A stretch of 64,000 nucleotides of DNA. Source: Pullilachnospira sp963929535 (GTDB taxonomy: Bacteria; Bacillota; Clostridia; Lachnospirales; Lachnospiraceae). Positions within the stretch are counted from its first letter, which is position 1; every line of letters begins with the position of its first letter. This document shows, one piece after another, positions 16,166 through 25,841 of this stretch. The translations under genes and the position numbers were made by a program. The stretch spans positions 310,001 to 374,000 of the forward strand of contig CAWVIZ010000014.1 of assembly GCA_963929535.1 (NCBI GenBank), given 5' to 3'. A model generated the notes under the pieces. The model saw only the letters and a list, made by a program, of their open reading frames with translations. It did not search any database and was not told the DNA's origin.

Positions 16166-17095
16166 TCAGAAAGAATCTGCCGGGTAGGAGCCGGCCCGCG
16201 TGCCTGCCGCGTATTCCGTGGGGGTCATTGCCATATACCGGCGGAATACATTGGCAAAATAGCTGCTGGTGTCAAAACCCATCCGCATGGCTGTTTCGGT
16301 GACACTGAGTCCCTCCAGAAGCAGTTTTTGGGATGCATGGATCTTTTCCCGGTTGATATAATTTCTGGGAGAAATTCCCATTTGGGCCCGGAATTTTTTC
16401 TTATAATGGGAAACAGACAGTCCACATGCTGCCGCCAGTTCTTCCAGGGTCAATCGATGGGAAATGTGATCCCGGATATAGGCCAGAGTGGTCTCAATGT
16501 CCGGTGTCAGCCGGGTCAGCCGGGGCTGCTCCTGGCGGGCTGCCAGCAGAAGCATATGGAGAAACGTAACCAGACAGCTGGCGGTGGCAGAGGGATCCCG
16601 GATGGTAACGGCCAGAGAAAAGGCATTTTTCAGGAGCTGCCCGGTTTCTTTCCCCGGCAGACGGATAATGTGATGAGGAAGCGCATAAAGTCTGCGGATC
16701 AGCGATTCAGCTGTCTGTTTTTCCAGAAAAAGGAAGCTTTCCGAACTGCTGATGTCCAGTTGAAACCAGTAAAGTTCTCCGAAGATCAGAGGGGCGCCCT
16801 GGCTGCTGTGTACCTCGTCCGGCCAGGAGAGATATACCTGACCTCCTGAAAACGGATAGGCACGTTCCCTGGTGGAAAAGGTCAGACTGCCCTCCAGAAG
16901 CAGAGAAACCTCAAAGGCGTGCGGATGGTAATGCCAGGGAAGAGGGGCAAGGGCATGGTGGGCTGTGTGCCTGGCCAGCATCCTGACGCCGGGAATATGA
17001 AGCTGCGGTTCCGTGAGGACAGTCCGTTCCGGAGAAACAAAGGCTTCATCCATCCATCGTACAGCGCTTTGGTTCTGCGTAAAAATCTGGTTCAT
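16166..17095 (-). CDS. AraC-family transcriptional regulator
   Basis: A 309-residue regulator. Residues about 20-150 form a cupin sensing domain (HYHPHAFEVSLLLEGSLTF), and the last 100 hold two helix-turn-helix motifs (LTLEELAAACGLSVSHYKKKFRAQMGISP and SVTETAMRMGFDTSSYFANVFRRYMAMTP). The ATG at 17095 has an AAAGGAGATGGATC site; a longer in-frame reading upstream lacks one. It is divergent from the UroD-family gene at 17383, and the 287-base gap holds a promoter, so control of that gene is likely but not shown. Confidence 0.9.
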   Translation of the reverse strand: MNQIFTQNQSAVRWMDEAFVSPERTVLTEPQLHIPGVRMLARHTAHHALAPLPWHYHPHAFEVSLLLEGSLTFSTRERAYPFSGGQVYLSWPDEVHSSQGAPLIFGELYWFQLDISSSESFLFLEKQTAESLIRRLYALPHHIIRLPGKETGQLLKNAFSLAVTIRDPSATASCLVTFLHMLLLAARQEQPRLTRLTPDIETTLAYIRDHISHRLTLEELAAACGLSVSHYKKKFRAQMGISPRNYINREKIHASQKLLLEGLSVTETAMRMGFDTSSYFANVFRRYMAMTPTEYAAGTRAGSYPADSF

Positions 17096-17251
17096 GATCC
17101 ATCTCCTTTGTATCCTGACTGAGGATTGGCGGGCGCATGGCCACACCAAAATGACAAGCCGGTCTGCCGCAAACAAATTTGCGCAGTCTGTTTCCCCATT
17201 TTGGCGATGGCTGAACTGCTGTTGCCAATTTTGTGCTGCGATCATTCTTGA

Positions 17252-17280
17252 TTGCGGCATTTTTTTGTTCATCATATAAT
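17252..17280 (+). promoter_or_regulatory. promoter of the UroD-family gene
   Basis: TTGCGG (17252-17257), 17-base spacer, perfect TATAAT (17275-17280). Confidence 0.6.
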
Positions 17281-17382
17281 GAAAGACAGGTAAAGTCAAC
17301 GGTGAATAAAGCGGCAAAAAGCCCGGCAACGGTCCACTGATGGACAGGAAGGAAAAACGGGATAAGAAGGGGCGATGGAAGA

Positions 17383-18438
17383 ATGAGAAGAGAATTTCAG
17401 CCGGATTACAGAAATCTGGAAGCTGCGGCCCGCAACCGGAGGGCGGACAAGCTGCCGCTGTATGAGCACAACGTATCCTTTAAAAAGATCGGAGAGATCA
17501 TGGGGAAGGATCTGGAGTCTCTTTATCAGGGAGATGAACGGGATGTGGAGGAATTTTTTTCGGTTTACAGTGAATTTTTCCGGATGTACGGGTATGACGC
17601 GGTTACCTTTGAGGCGTGTATCGGACAGATCTTTCCGGGCGGAGGCGCTTTGGAGGACAGCCGGGTGGATCCGGTGATCAAGACCCGGGAAGACTTTGAG
17701 AAGTATCCCTGGGAGGAACTGGAGGAGCGGTATTTCCAGAAAAATTCCAGGTATTTCCGGGCTTTGCGCAGACAGATGCCGGAAGGAATGAAGGCTGTGG
17801 GAGGAGTGGGAAACGGAATCTTTGAGTGCGTACAGGAACTGACCGGATTTCAGGGACTGTGCTATATCGGGGCAGATGACCAGGAGCTGTACGCAGAGCT
17901 GTTTCGGAAGGTGGGAGAGATTCATCAGAGTATCTGGAAGCGGTTTATGAGAGAATTCGGAGATGTTTACTGTGTGCTGCGTTTCGGAGATGATCTGGGC
18001 TATAAGAGCAACAGTCTGCTGTCCACAGAGGATATCCGGACACATATCTTTCCCTGGTACAGGAAAACGGTGGAGCTGGTGCACAGCTATGGAAAACCGT
18101 TTCTTCTGCATTCCTGCGGAAATATCTTTCATCTGATGGATGACCTGATCGGGAATGTGGGGATTGATGCCAAGCATTCCAATGAGGATCAGATCGCTCC
18201 GTTTCCGGAATGGGTGGAGCGCTATGGGGACAGGATCGGCAATTTCGGCGGGTTCGATGTGGACAAGGTATGCTTTGCGGGAAAGGCGGAGCTGCGGGAA
18301 TATATCCGGGATGTACTGGCAAAATGCCAGGGCCATGGAGGCATCGCTGCAGGGACAGGAAATTCGATCCCGGATTATGTGCCTACCGGAAGTTATCTGG
18401 ATATGATAGAGGCAGTCAGAGAATACAGAGGCGAGTGA
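17383..18438 (+). CDS. uroporphyrinogen decarboxylase (URO-D) family methyltransferase-like protein
   Basis: A 351-residue TIM-barrel protein. The conserved block KPFLLHSCGNIFHLMDDLI contains the H-x-C zinc-type motif of the MtaA/CmuA methylcobamide methyltransferases. GIDAKHSNEDQIAPF and IGNFGGFDVDKVC are also family motifs. The genuine heme enzyme HemE has an N-terminal RQAGRY block that is absent, so heme synthesis is unlikely. Members of this family move methyl groups between corrinoid proteins, or from methoxylated compounds, in acetogens. A cysteine expected as third zinc ligand near the C-terminus is not evident, so activity is uncertain. Confidence 0.8.
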   Translation: MRREFQPDYRNLEAAARNRRADKLPLYEHNVSFKKIGEIMGKDLESLYQGDERDVEEFFSVYSEFFRMYGYDAVTFEACIGQIFPGGGALEDSRVDPVIKTREDFEKYPWEELEERYFQKNSRYFRALRRQMPEGMKAVGGVGNGIFECVQELTGFQGLCYIGADDQELYAELFRKVGEIHQSIWKRFMREFGDVYCVLRFGDDLGYKSNSLLSTEDIRTHIFPWYRKTVELVHSYGKPFLLHSCGNIFHLMDDLIGNVGIDAKHSNEDQIAPFPEWVERYGDRIGNFGGFDVDKVCFAGKAELREYIRDVLAKCQGHGGIAAGTGNSIPDYVPTGSYLDMIEAVREYRGE

Positions 18439-18471
18439 AAGGCCAATGGTATCGGTATCGGGAGAAACCGT

Positions 18472-19238
18472 ATGAGTTTTGCGGTGGTAACGCTGAAAAA
18501 AGGAGAAGGGCGGACGGTGAAGGCCGGAGGCGCCTGGATTTACGATAGTGAGATCGCCAGTATTATGGGGGATTTATCGGAGATCCCTTCGATACCCTGG
18601 TGGAGATTCAGGAGAACGGTGTGAAATACCAGGTGGATGTAAAAGACGGACAGAAAACCGGATTTTCCTGGATCAGAAATACAACCGGAGAGCCATTCAC
18701 CGTCTCTGCCCCGGGGAGAAGGCGCTGGACTGCTTTACCCCTACCGGCTCCTTTGCGCTGAATGCGGGAATTGCCGGCGCCAGCCAGGTGCTGGGCGTGG
18801 GCGCCTCCGAGCTGGGAATCGAACGGCCCGGGCCAACGCCGAACTCAATGGGCTGTCCGACCGGGTATCCTTTGTGTGCGAGGATGTGTTTGAACTGCTG
18901 CCCCGGCTGGAGCGGGAGGGAGAGAAGCTTGATCTGGTGATTCCGGATCCTCCAGCATTTGCCAAATCCCGCAGCTCCATGAAAGCGCGGTGAAGGGATA
19001 CCGGGAAATCAACCTGCGGGGAATGAAGCTGGTGAAGGACGGAGGGTATCTGGCCACCTGCTCGCATTTTATGGAGTATGAACTGTTTACAAAGACCATC
19101 GGACAGGCGGCCAATGAGCATAAACGGCTGCGCCAGGTGGAATTTTGCACCCAGGCGCCGGATCATCCGATTTTGTGGGGAACGGGGGATTGTTATTATC
19201 TGAAGTTTTATATTTTTCAGGTGTGTGATGAGAAGTAG
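18472..19238 (+). pseudogene. decayed class I rRNA methyltransferase gene (RlmI-type)
   Basis: Frame pieces read MSFAVVTLKKGEGRTVKAGG (PUA start), then ENGVKYQVDVKDGQKTGF, FLDQKYNR, CFTPTGSFALNAG, ELNGLSDRVSFVCEDVFELL, LDLVIPDPPAFAKSRSS and KGYREINLRGMKLVKDGG...FQVCDEK. These are in RlmI order but spread over three frames with several shifts. The 767 bases are far shorter than the roughly 1.2 kb expected, and about 140 codons between the PUA domain and the GQKTG block are missing. The intact enzyme methylates cytosine in 23S rRNA. A second copy of its last bases lies beyond the CRISPR array. Confidence 0.85.
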
Positions 19239-19490
19239 GAATGGAAATGCCTGGAAATATTGGAGTTACAGGAATTTGGAGTGATCGGAGCAGACCGAAA
19301 AGATATCATAATTTATTGCCGGTTAGTGTATTTTAGATGATCCAAAATATGTAGCTGGACATTGAAGTTATGTTGTGGTCGAAGTTGATAAAATAAGAAA
19401 CTAATTTTGGCCACAACATGACACCTTTTTAAATGCTCAAATAATTTTTTTAACTTACTAAGACTTCCCATACCTGAAATGGGCTTCGCT
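19239..19490. other. intergenic with hairpin, no gene
   Basis: A+T-rich. ATGTTGTGGTC (19370-19380) pairs with GGCCACAACAT (19409-19419) and a TTTTT follows seven bases later; this may be a terminator or a trace of a mobile element. Confidence 0.5.
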
Positions 19491-21010
19491 CCTTGAAAAT
19501 TCAATATTTCAGCTGACAAAATAGTGATTTATGCCCCTATAGCCTCAGGATGGAGTGCGTTACGCAGATATTTCGGCAGTCTTGCTTCAAAATCAGCAGT
19601 AAAAGCTGTCAATTGCTCATCGCTGAGTTTTAAGATTTCCTGAAGGCTTGCCATCAAGGCATCCATTAGGATGCCAAGTGATCTATGGAAAGTAATGTCC
19701 GCCATTTCATCAACTAGGAAAAAGAACAATTCGCCAAGCGTCCTCTGATCTTCATTTTGGCGCTGTTCCATTGCGAGTAACATGTATCTGGTAAACACGA
19801 TAGCTACGTGAGCTGTCAGTGCATCATAGGATAAGCTGCGGCATTCTCCAATCAGATTCAGCATAGATTTGCAGGTCTTGAAGAAAACCTCAATCTGCCA
19901 GCGCTTTCCATAAACACGGATAATCTCTTCTTCGGAAAGGGTCGTATCTGTACAGATAAAAGCAAGCCAGTCCTTGCGATTTGCTTTATTCCTTACGCAA
20001 ACGATTTTCGCCGGAATAGGATTCTCTTTTCCTACCATGACGTCAACAGAAAGCAGATACTTTGATCTGCCACGGCGTTTTTTGTTCCTGGAATAGATCT
20101 CTTTGATATTCAGCTGTTCACCACAGTATGAATACTTGATGCGGCTGCTTTTCTTGAGCATAGCAATCACATCCATCCCCTTTGAATGGATGGCTGTGAT
20201 CTGTGCCGGGTTGGAAAACCAGGAATCAAAAAGGACATAATCAGCCTTTAGTCCTGCACTGAGAGCAGTATCCAACAAGGCCATCATTGCTTCAGGTGCT
20301 TTTGTCTGGGCAAGCTTGCGCCTTTTTCCTGCAATGGTTCTGTTATCAAAGTTCTTTACCGGACCGATAATATTTGCTTCTTTTGCAGATGCTAACAGAC
20401 AGCTGTTTACCGGGATCAGTGTATTTCCGTCACTCCAGCTTAATGTAAGCATCCGAAACCCTTTTTTGAAATGCATATCGGTGTGGTCGAATACTTTTGA
20501 TCCCAGTTCTGTTTTCTTGCAGCTGGTTCGACTAAAAAGGCTGTCATCAACAATGAACACATTTTTCCTGCTATCGTCCGTTAGATCTTTGAGATCATTA
20601 TTGACGATATCAGCAGCCAGAAGAGAAGTAAAACGGAGCCAGTTTGTTTTTGCCGAATTTAGGAACCGATAAAAAGTGTTCTTTGAAAAATCTTCCTTAA
20701 AAGAGCCAGTTCGTTGCTGCATATACATGCTTCTTCCGACAAAAATGTTGCTGAGCTTGTAGCGGAGCAGAGAAACAGGTGAAACACCTTTTTCTTTCAT
20801 CCCATTGCATTTGGCGAGAAGCTTGCCGACATGATGCCTGGAAAAAAATCTCTGAACACAATCAATTAACTCGTTCTCATCGCAATAGTTTTGTGGTATA
20901 CTGGACATGGCATAAATCTCCTTTGTATAGATGGTTTTTCGTCAATTCCATTATACCAAACGGGACAGGTTTATGCCTTTTTTATTGGCTGAAATATTGA
21001 ATTTTCAAGG
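19491..21010 (-). mobile_element. IS4-family insertion sequence
   Basis: Perfect 23-bp terminal inverted repeats (19491-19513, CCTTGAAAATTCAATATTTC..., and 20988-21010) enclose one transposase gene. I see no clear target-site duplication next to the ends. Confidence 0.85.
19529..20908 (-). CDS. IS4-family transposase
   Basis: A 459-residue DDE transposase. The first acidic residues lie in NVFIVDDSLFSR, the second in KADYVLFDSWFSNP, and the glutamate in YGKRWQIEVFFKTCKSML, which is the Y-x2-R-x3-E-x6-K signature of the IS4 group. The N-terminal part (KNTFYRFLNSAKTNW) is a helical DNA-binding region. The frame is uninterrupted, and both inverted repeats are intact, so the element may still move. 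The A+T-rich sequence differs from the chromosomal genes to its left. Confidence 0.92.
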   Translation of the reverse strand: MSSIPQNYCDENELIDCVQRFFSRHHVGKLLAKCNGMKEKGVSPVSLLRYKLSNIFVGRSMYMQQRTGSFKEDFSKNTFYRFLNSAKTNWLRFTSLLAADIVNNDLKDLTDDSRKNVFIVDDSLFSRTSCKKTELGSKVFDHTDMHFKKGFRMLTLSWSDGNTLIPVNSCLLASAKEANIIGPVKNFDNRTIAGKRRKLAQTKAPEAMMALLDTALSAGLKADYVLFDSWFSNPAQITAIHSKGMDVIAMLKKSSRIKYSYCGEQLNIKEIYSRNKKRRGRSKYLLSVDVMVGKENPIPAKIVCVRNKANRKDWLAFICTDTTLSEEEIIRVYGKRWQIEVFFKTCKSMLNLIGECRSLSYDALTAHVAIVFTRYMLLAMEQRQNEDQRTLGELFFFLVDEMADITFHRSLGILMDALMASLQEILKLSDEQLTAFTADFEARLPKYLRNALHPEAIGA

Positions 21011-21240
21011 TTCAACACACCGTATTGGTGTGGGAAGTTTTAGTAACTTACAGATAAAACATCTGACGTAGACAATTTATTCCAAATCAATTTTTGAAAA
21101 TATTTATCCTTATCCATATCTGCAGCCAGCTGTTAGTTCGCATAGAGAGAAATATATCCGTTCTGCTTCTGATTTCACACAGAGAGACAATTTACTCAAT
21201 CTTCTACGCTGCTAATGCCTTTTCAAGAAATATTGATTAC
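21011..21240. other. spacer between two insertion sequences
   Basis: A+T-rich; a short palindrome CACACC-GTATT-GGTGTG near 21016 and no coding frame that I can support. Confidence 0.5.
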
Positions 21241-22511
21241 TAGTACAAAAGAAATTAAATAACTAGCTAAATATTTTTGTTTGTGCTATACTGAAAGCAT
21301 AAAGAAGAAATGAGGTATCAGTATGGCACATGCAAAAGCAATAACGCTCACAAACGATGACTTAGAATATTTGCAGTCTCTTGTTCGTCAACGTACGATT
21401 CAGGCGCAGGTCGTTGATCGTGCAAAAATACTTTTATATAAATCTCAAGGCGCATCAAACAATGATATCGCAGAACGCTTGGATGTCAATATCAACACAG
21501 TTAAGCTTTGCCTTTCCAAATTTAAAGAAGGCGGTGTACAGCGAGCGTTATTTGATGACCAGCGCAAAGGGCGGCCTGTTGAGATTACAGATGATGCAGT
21601 AGCCTGGATTATCAGCCTGGCCTGCCAGAGGCCTTGTGATCTTGGTTACTCGCAGGAACTGTGGACTTTAAAAAATCTTCATCAACATATACAGACCCAT
21701 GCAAAAGAAGCTGGATATCCAAGACTGGCTACAATTACAAGACCCATGGTTCAAAAAATACTAAAGAGATCAGAGATCAAACCATTTAAAATAAAGTATT
21801 ATTGCGAAAAGCGAGATCCAGATTTTGAATCTAAAATGCACGATGTTTTAGTCGTATACAAACAGGTTGAGATGCAGTTCGACGAAAACGGGAATATCAT
21901 TGTCCCGACGGAAGGTCCCATGGTTCACACAGTATCTTGCGATGAAAAACCTGGGATACAGGCAATTGCAACAACGGGAGATGATCTCAGGCCTACTGCC
22001 GAAAAAGGCTGCGTATATCGAGACTATGAGTATAAACGCCTTGGAACACTATCGCTCATTGCCGGGATTGACCTTCTTACTGGGATCGCAGTTCCAGTAG
22101 TAAGCGAAACACATAAAAGTTCAGACTTTATCTTGTTACTTGAGAAGCTTGATAATATGTATCCAGAAGGAGATATCATCAGAATCATCTGTGATAATCA
22201 TTCAGCCCATCGTTCGAAAGAAGTCCAGAATTATCTGGCAACGAAACCGGAAGGCCGTTATGTCTTTATTTTTACGCCAAAGCATGCTTCCTGGCTTAAC
22301 CTGATTGAATGTTTTTTCAGCAAAATGACAAAACAAATGTTAAAAGGCATCCGAGTTAAATCGAAAGAGGAGCTGTCGAAGCGTATATATCAATACTTTG
22401 ACGAAGTTAATGCCGAGCCTGTTGTATTTCATTGGACATATAAGCTTGATGAAATATCTGAGGATGAAGCGAAAAGTAAATGTAGCTAGTTAATTATTAT
22501 TCGATGTACTA
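21241..22511 (+). mobile_element. IS630-family insertion sequence
   Basis: Imperfect inverted ends of about 30 bp: GTACA...TAACTAGCTA on the left and the complementary TAGCTAGTTA...TGTAC on the right. The pair is flanked by TA (21241-21242 and 22510-22511), the target duplication of this family. Confidence 0.85.
21323..22489 (+). CDS. IS630-family transposase
   Basis: A 388-residue transposase. The N-terminal 110 residues are a helix-turn-helix region (GASNNDIAERLDVNINTVKLCLSKF). The catalytic triad is visible as Asp in HTVSCDEKPG, Asp in IIRIICDNHSAH, and Glu in ASWLNLIECFFSKM, which is the DDE arrangement of IS630/Tc1. The frame is intact and the stop lies just inside the right inverted repeat. 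It sits immediately upstream of the cas operon on the same strand. Confidence 0.95.
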   Translation: MAHAKAITLTNDDLEYLQSLVRQRTIQAQVVDRAKILLYKSQGASNNDIAERLDVNINTVKLCLSKFKEGGVQRALFDDQRKGRPVEITDDAVAWIISLACQRPCDLGYSQELWTLKNLHQHIQTHAKEAGYPRLATITRPMVQKILKRSEIKPFKIKYYCEKRDPDFESKMHDVLVVYKQVEMQFDENGNIIVPTEGPMVHTVSCDEKPGIQAIATTGDDLRPTAEKGCVYRDYEYKRLGTLSLIAGIDLLTGIAVPVVSETHKSSDFILLLEKLDNMYPEGDIIRIICDNHSAHRSKEVQNYLATKPEGRYVFIFTPKHASWLNLIECFFSKMTKQMLKGIRVKSKEELSKRIYQYFDEVNAEPVVFHWTYKLDEISEDEAKSKCS

Positions 22512-22531
22512 GGAGATATTTAGCTGTACTC

Positions 22532-22560
22532 TTGTATGGAAATCCCCACTATGATAAAAT
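22532..22560 (+). promoter_or_regulatory. candidate cas operon promoter
   Basis: TTGTAT, 17-base spacer, TAAAAT. It begins only 20 bases outside the IS630 right end and 75 bases before the cas3 start. Confidence 0.5.
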
Positions 22561-22634
22561 CATAAAAAGCGAACAAAAATCAAGAAAAAAATGTCGTGAT
22601 ATTATGAAAAATACATAAAATATTCGGATTCGAG

Positions 22635-25091
22635 GTGATCATTATAAACGATGATAAAAGAAAAAATCCGGTTTTTTTGCAGGATGATCCCTACTTAGCT
22701 CACGTAGTCCCGGAAAACGGTGCCACACAAAGCGTAAGCGAGCATCTTTCTGGCACAATGGAACTGGCAGAAAAGAACTGTCCGCTGGAAATTCTCAAAA
22801 ATATAGTTATATGCCAAATTCTGCTTCACGATGCGGGAAAGCTGAGTGAAGAATTTTTTGCATATATGGATGATATCAAACAAAATGGTGAAAAAGCAAG
22901 AAAACGGATGGTCGACCATACGTCTGCCGGTGGTAGAATCCTGGAGTGTTTTATAGGAAAAAGAAAAATTTCAGAATTTATTAATACAGCAATTTATTCA
23001 CACCACGGTTTGCAGGACAATATCGACATGGAATCTGGTTTTACACTTTTTGAAAAACGACAGGAGAAAAAGCTTGCGTTTGAAACCATACAGCAGAGAT
23101 ATTTTAAGATCATTGATAAGAAACTGCTAATAAAATATCTGGCAGCAGCACATATTGATCTGCAGACAATTTTAAGGGAGATTGATGATTTTGTAAGCAA
23201 TACGGGGGAAAGACACTGTGGAAACAGAGAGTTCTATCTAGGAATGTTTGAGAGACTGGCACTGTCGGTTCTGATCGACAGTGACTGGACTGATACCGCA
23301 TGCTTTTGTCAGGGAGAAGCACATCCGGAACGGATATCGGAGGAGCAAACACAGAGAATCTGGAAGGAATCCATCACGCATTTTGAGGATTATATGAAGC
23401 ATCTGACGGATTCCGGAGAGAAAAGCCCATTGAATGTATATCGAAGAGAGATATCAGCCCGTTGTTTCCGGGCGGCAGAAGAAGAAAATAAGTTGTATCG
23501 GCTGACGGTGCCCACCGGGGCGGGTAAGACGTTCAGCAGTCTTCGCTTTGCCTTGTATCATGCGGAAAAATACCATAAAAGACATATTATTTATGTCGCA
23601 CCTTATAATTCGATATTGGAACAAAATGCTGAGGATATCCGGCGGGCGGTGGGCAATGAAGATGTTGTGCTGGAACATCACTGCAATATCTTCTATGAAG
23701 ATGAAAATAAAGAACTGATCTATAAGAAACTGACGGAAAGCTGGGATTCTCCGATTATTGTAACTACGGCTGTGCAGATGCTTAATACTTTATTTTCCGG
23801 GAAAAAGAGCTGTATTCGCAGGATGTACAATCTGTGCAACAGTGTAATCATTTTTGATGAAGTACAGGCCTTTCCGGTAAAAGGAACGGAGCTGTTTAAT
23901 CTGGCGGTAAATTTTCTTACTGTATTCTGTAATTCAACCGTTGTTTTGTGTTCTGCGACTCAGCCGTCACTGGCATCCCTTAAGGAAAATAATCTGTCTG
24001 ACTGCATTGAGATGGCAGGCCCGCCGGGGCAATATGTGGACGCATTTAAGCGGGTCGAGATTGAGGATAAGACAGATCTGGTGCCGGGAGGTATGCAGCC
24101 AGAGGATATAAGAAGATTTGCGCTGGAAGCTTTTCGGAAATATGGCTCTGTGCTGATCATTGTAAACACAAGAAAATGTGCCAGGATGATTTACGAAGAA
24201 CTGAAAAGCTTCTGCGGTGAACAATGTGAATTATACCATTTGAGTACCAGCATGTGCCCAAAGAACAGAAAAGATGAACTGGAGGCTATCAAACAGAATC
24301 TGAAGGATAAGAAGCCCGTCATCTGCGTGAGCACACAGCTTATTGAAGCGGGAGTGAACCTGTCGTTCGGATGTGTGATCCGTTCACTGGCAGGACTGGA
24401 CAGCATCATTCAGGCGGCTGGGCGCTGCAACCGGCACAAAGAATTGGAAACAGGAAAGGTCTATGTTATCCGAATGGCCCAGGATGCAGAACGTCTTGAC
24501 AGGCTTTATGATATCAGACGGGCACAAAGGGCTGCGGAAAGGTTTCTATACTATTTTAAAATGGATCCAAAGGATTTTGGCGGTTCACTGGATTCAGAAG
24601 AGTCGGTGGCCGCATATTATGAGGAGTATCTCCATGATTCCGGCATGGAGCCCACAAAGTATCCCAGTCATTCCTGCCCAACCACGCTGGAAGAATTGTT
24701 AGGAAAAAACAGGCCGGGCCGCAGCCTGTATGAGAGAAAACACAAAGGCAGAGATGGAATACCCTTTATGTGTCAGGCGTTCGCGACAGCGGGGAAAGAG
24801 TATAAGGTCATAGATGAAGAAGCGGAAGAGACAGTTGTAATTCCTTATGATGCAGTGGCACAGAAAGCGATTGATATATTGGAAAACAGATTTGCATCGC
24901 TGTCAGAACAAAAGAAAGCGATACGAACGTTACAGAAGTATTCCGTAGGGATCTCTGAATATCTGTTAAAAAAACTGGGCAGAGCAGTTCATAAAATTGA
25001 AGATACGGCTGTAAATGTACTGAGTATGGATTACTATGATAAAAAAGTAGGTGTGTTGGAAGAACCAAGAAACCGTTTCTTGAATTTTTGA
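22635..25091 (+). CDS. cas3: type I-C CRISPR helicase/nuclease Cas3
   Basis: An 818-residue effector nuclease recruited by Cascade to unwind and cut target DNA. The N-terminal HD nuclease has LLHDAGKLSEEF (His65, Asp66), VDHTSAGGR and YSHHGLQ. The SF2 helicase part has VPTGAGKTFSS (about residue 292), the DEVQ box in IIFDEVQAF (about 408), LCSATQPS, and QAAGRCNRH as motif VI. The start is uncertain: a GTG at 22635 fits the length, but a GAGGTGATC ribosome-like stretch overlaps it, so a rare downstream ATT/ATA start cannot be ruled out. cas5c follows after 12 bases. Confidence 0.95.
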   Translation: MIIINDDKRKNPVFLQDDPYLAHVVPENGATQSVSEHLSGTMELAEKNCPLEILKNIVICQILLHDAGKLSEEFFAYMDDIKQNGEKARKRMVDHTSAGGRILECFIGKRKISEFINTAIYSHHGLQDNIDMESGFTLFEKRQEKKLAFETIQQRYFKIIDKKLLIKYLAAAHIDLQTILREIDDFVSNTGERHCGNREFYLGMFERLALSVLIDSDWTDTACFCQGEAHPERISEEQTQRIWKESITHFEDYMKHLTDSGEKSPLNVYRREISARCFRAAEEENKLYRLTVPTGAGKTFSSLRFALYHAEKYHKRHIIYVAPYNSILEQNAEDIRRAVGNEDVVLEHHCNIFYEDENKELIYKKLTESWDSPIIVTTAVQMLNTLFSGKKSCIRRMYNLCNSVIIFDEVQAFPVKGTELFNLAVNFLTVFCNSTVVLCSATQPSLASLKENNLSDCIEMAGPPGQYVDAFKRVEIEDKTDLVPGGMQPEDIRRFALEAFRKYGSVLIIVNTRKCARMIYEELKSFCGEQCELYHLSTSMCPKNRKDELEAIKQNLKDKKPVICVSTQLIEAGVNLSFGCVIRSLAGLDSIIQAAGRCNRHKELETGKVYVIRMAQDAERLDRLYDIRRAQRAAERFLYYFKMDPKDFGGSLDSEESVAAYYEEYLHDSGMEPTKYPSHSCPTTLEELLGKNRPGRSLYERKHKGRDGIPFMCQAFATAGKEYKVIDEEAEETVVIPYDAVAQKAIDILENRFASLSEQKKAIRTLQKYSVGISEYLLKKLGRAVHKIEDTAVNVLSMDYYDKKVGVLEEPRNRFLNF

Positions 25092-25103
25092 GGGGGTGAA
25101 AAG

Positions 25104-25841
25104 ATGGAAAAGTACAGGAATACAATAGAATATGAGGTGTATGGAGATTATGCGCTCTTTTCTGATCCGGTAACCAGAGTAGGCGGCGAAAAATCAAGCT
25201 ATCACCTTCCTACCTATGAAGCGCTGAAAGGAATTACGGAAAGCATATACTGGAAGCCGACGATTAAATGGATCGTGGATGCGGTCCGTGTGATGAAACC
25301 AATCCAGACAGAAACAAAAGGTATCCGTCCCATTGGATATAACGGCGGAAATGAGCTCGCGTATCATACATATTTGAAGGATGTATGCTATCAGGTACGG
25401 GCACATTTTGAATTTAATCTGAATCATCCGGAGCTCGAAAAAGACAGAAATGAGAATAAGCACCACAATATTGCCAGAAGGATGGTGCAAAGGGGAGGAA
25501 GAAGGGACGTGTTTCTGGGAACCAGAGAATGCCAGGCATTTGTAGAACCCTGTGTGTTTGGTGAAGGAGAAAGCTATTATGACAATATGCCCGGTGAAGT
25601 GGCATATGGTTTTATGTATCATGGAATTACATATGCGGATGAAGCAGAACTTCCGGAGGAACAGGACAGGATGACGGTAAATTTCTGGAGACCTGTAATG
25701 AAAAAAAACGGGATCATCGAATTCCTTCGCCCGGAACAGTGCCCGGAAAAGCGTGTTATAAAAGAAATGAAGCGTAAAGTATTCGGACAGGAAAATTTCA
25801 GCGGACTTCAGGAATTTGAAAATGAGGAGGTGACAGGTTGA
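25104..25841 (+). CDS. cas5c: type I-C CRISPR protein Cas5c (pre-crRNA processing nuclease)
   Basis: A 245-residue RAMP-fold protein. Type I-C systems have no Cas6, and Cas5c cuts the repeat transcript and then caps the 5' end of the crRNA in Cascade. The start EYEVYGDYALFSDPVTRVGGEKSSY and the middle DVFLGTRECQAFVEP with GEGESYYDNMPGEVAYGFMYHG are characteristic. A well-placed GAGGGGGTG ribosome site precedes the ATG. Its stop overlaps the cas8c start by 4 bases, and no cas6 gene is present in the window, as expected. Confidence 0.95.
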   Translation: MEKYRNTIEYEVYGDYALFSDPVTRVGGEKSSYHLPTYEALKGITESIYWKPTIKWIVDAVRVMKPIQTETKGIRPIGYNGGNELAYHTYLKDVCYQVRAHFEFNLNHPELEKDRNENKHHNIARRMVQRGGRRDVFLGTRECQAFVEPCVFGEGESYYDNMPGEVAYGFMYHGITYADEAELPEEQDRMTVNFWRPVMKKNGIIEFLRPEQCPEKRVIKEMKRKVFGQENFSGLQEFENEEVTG

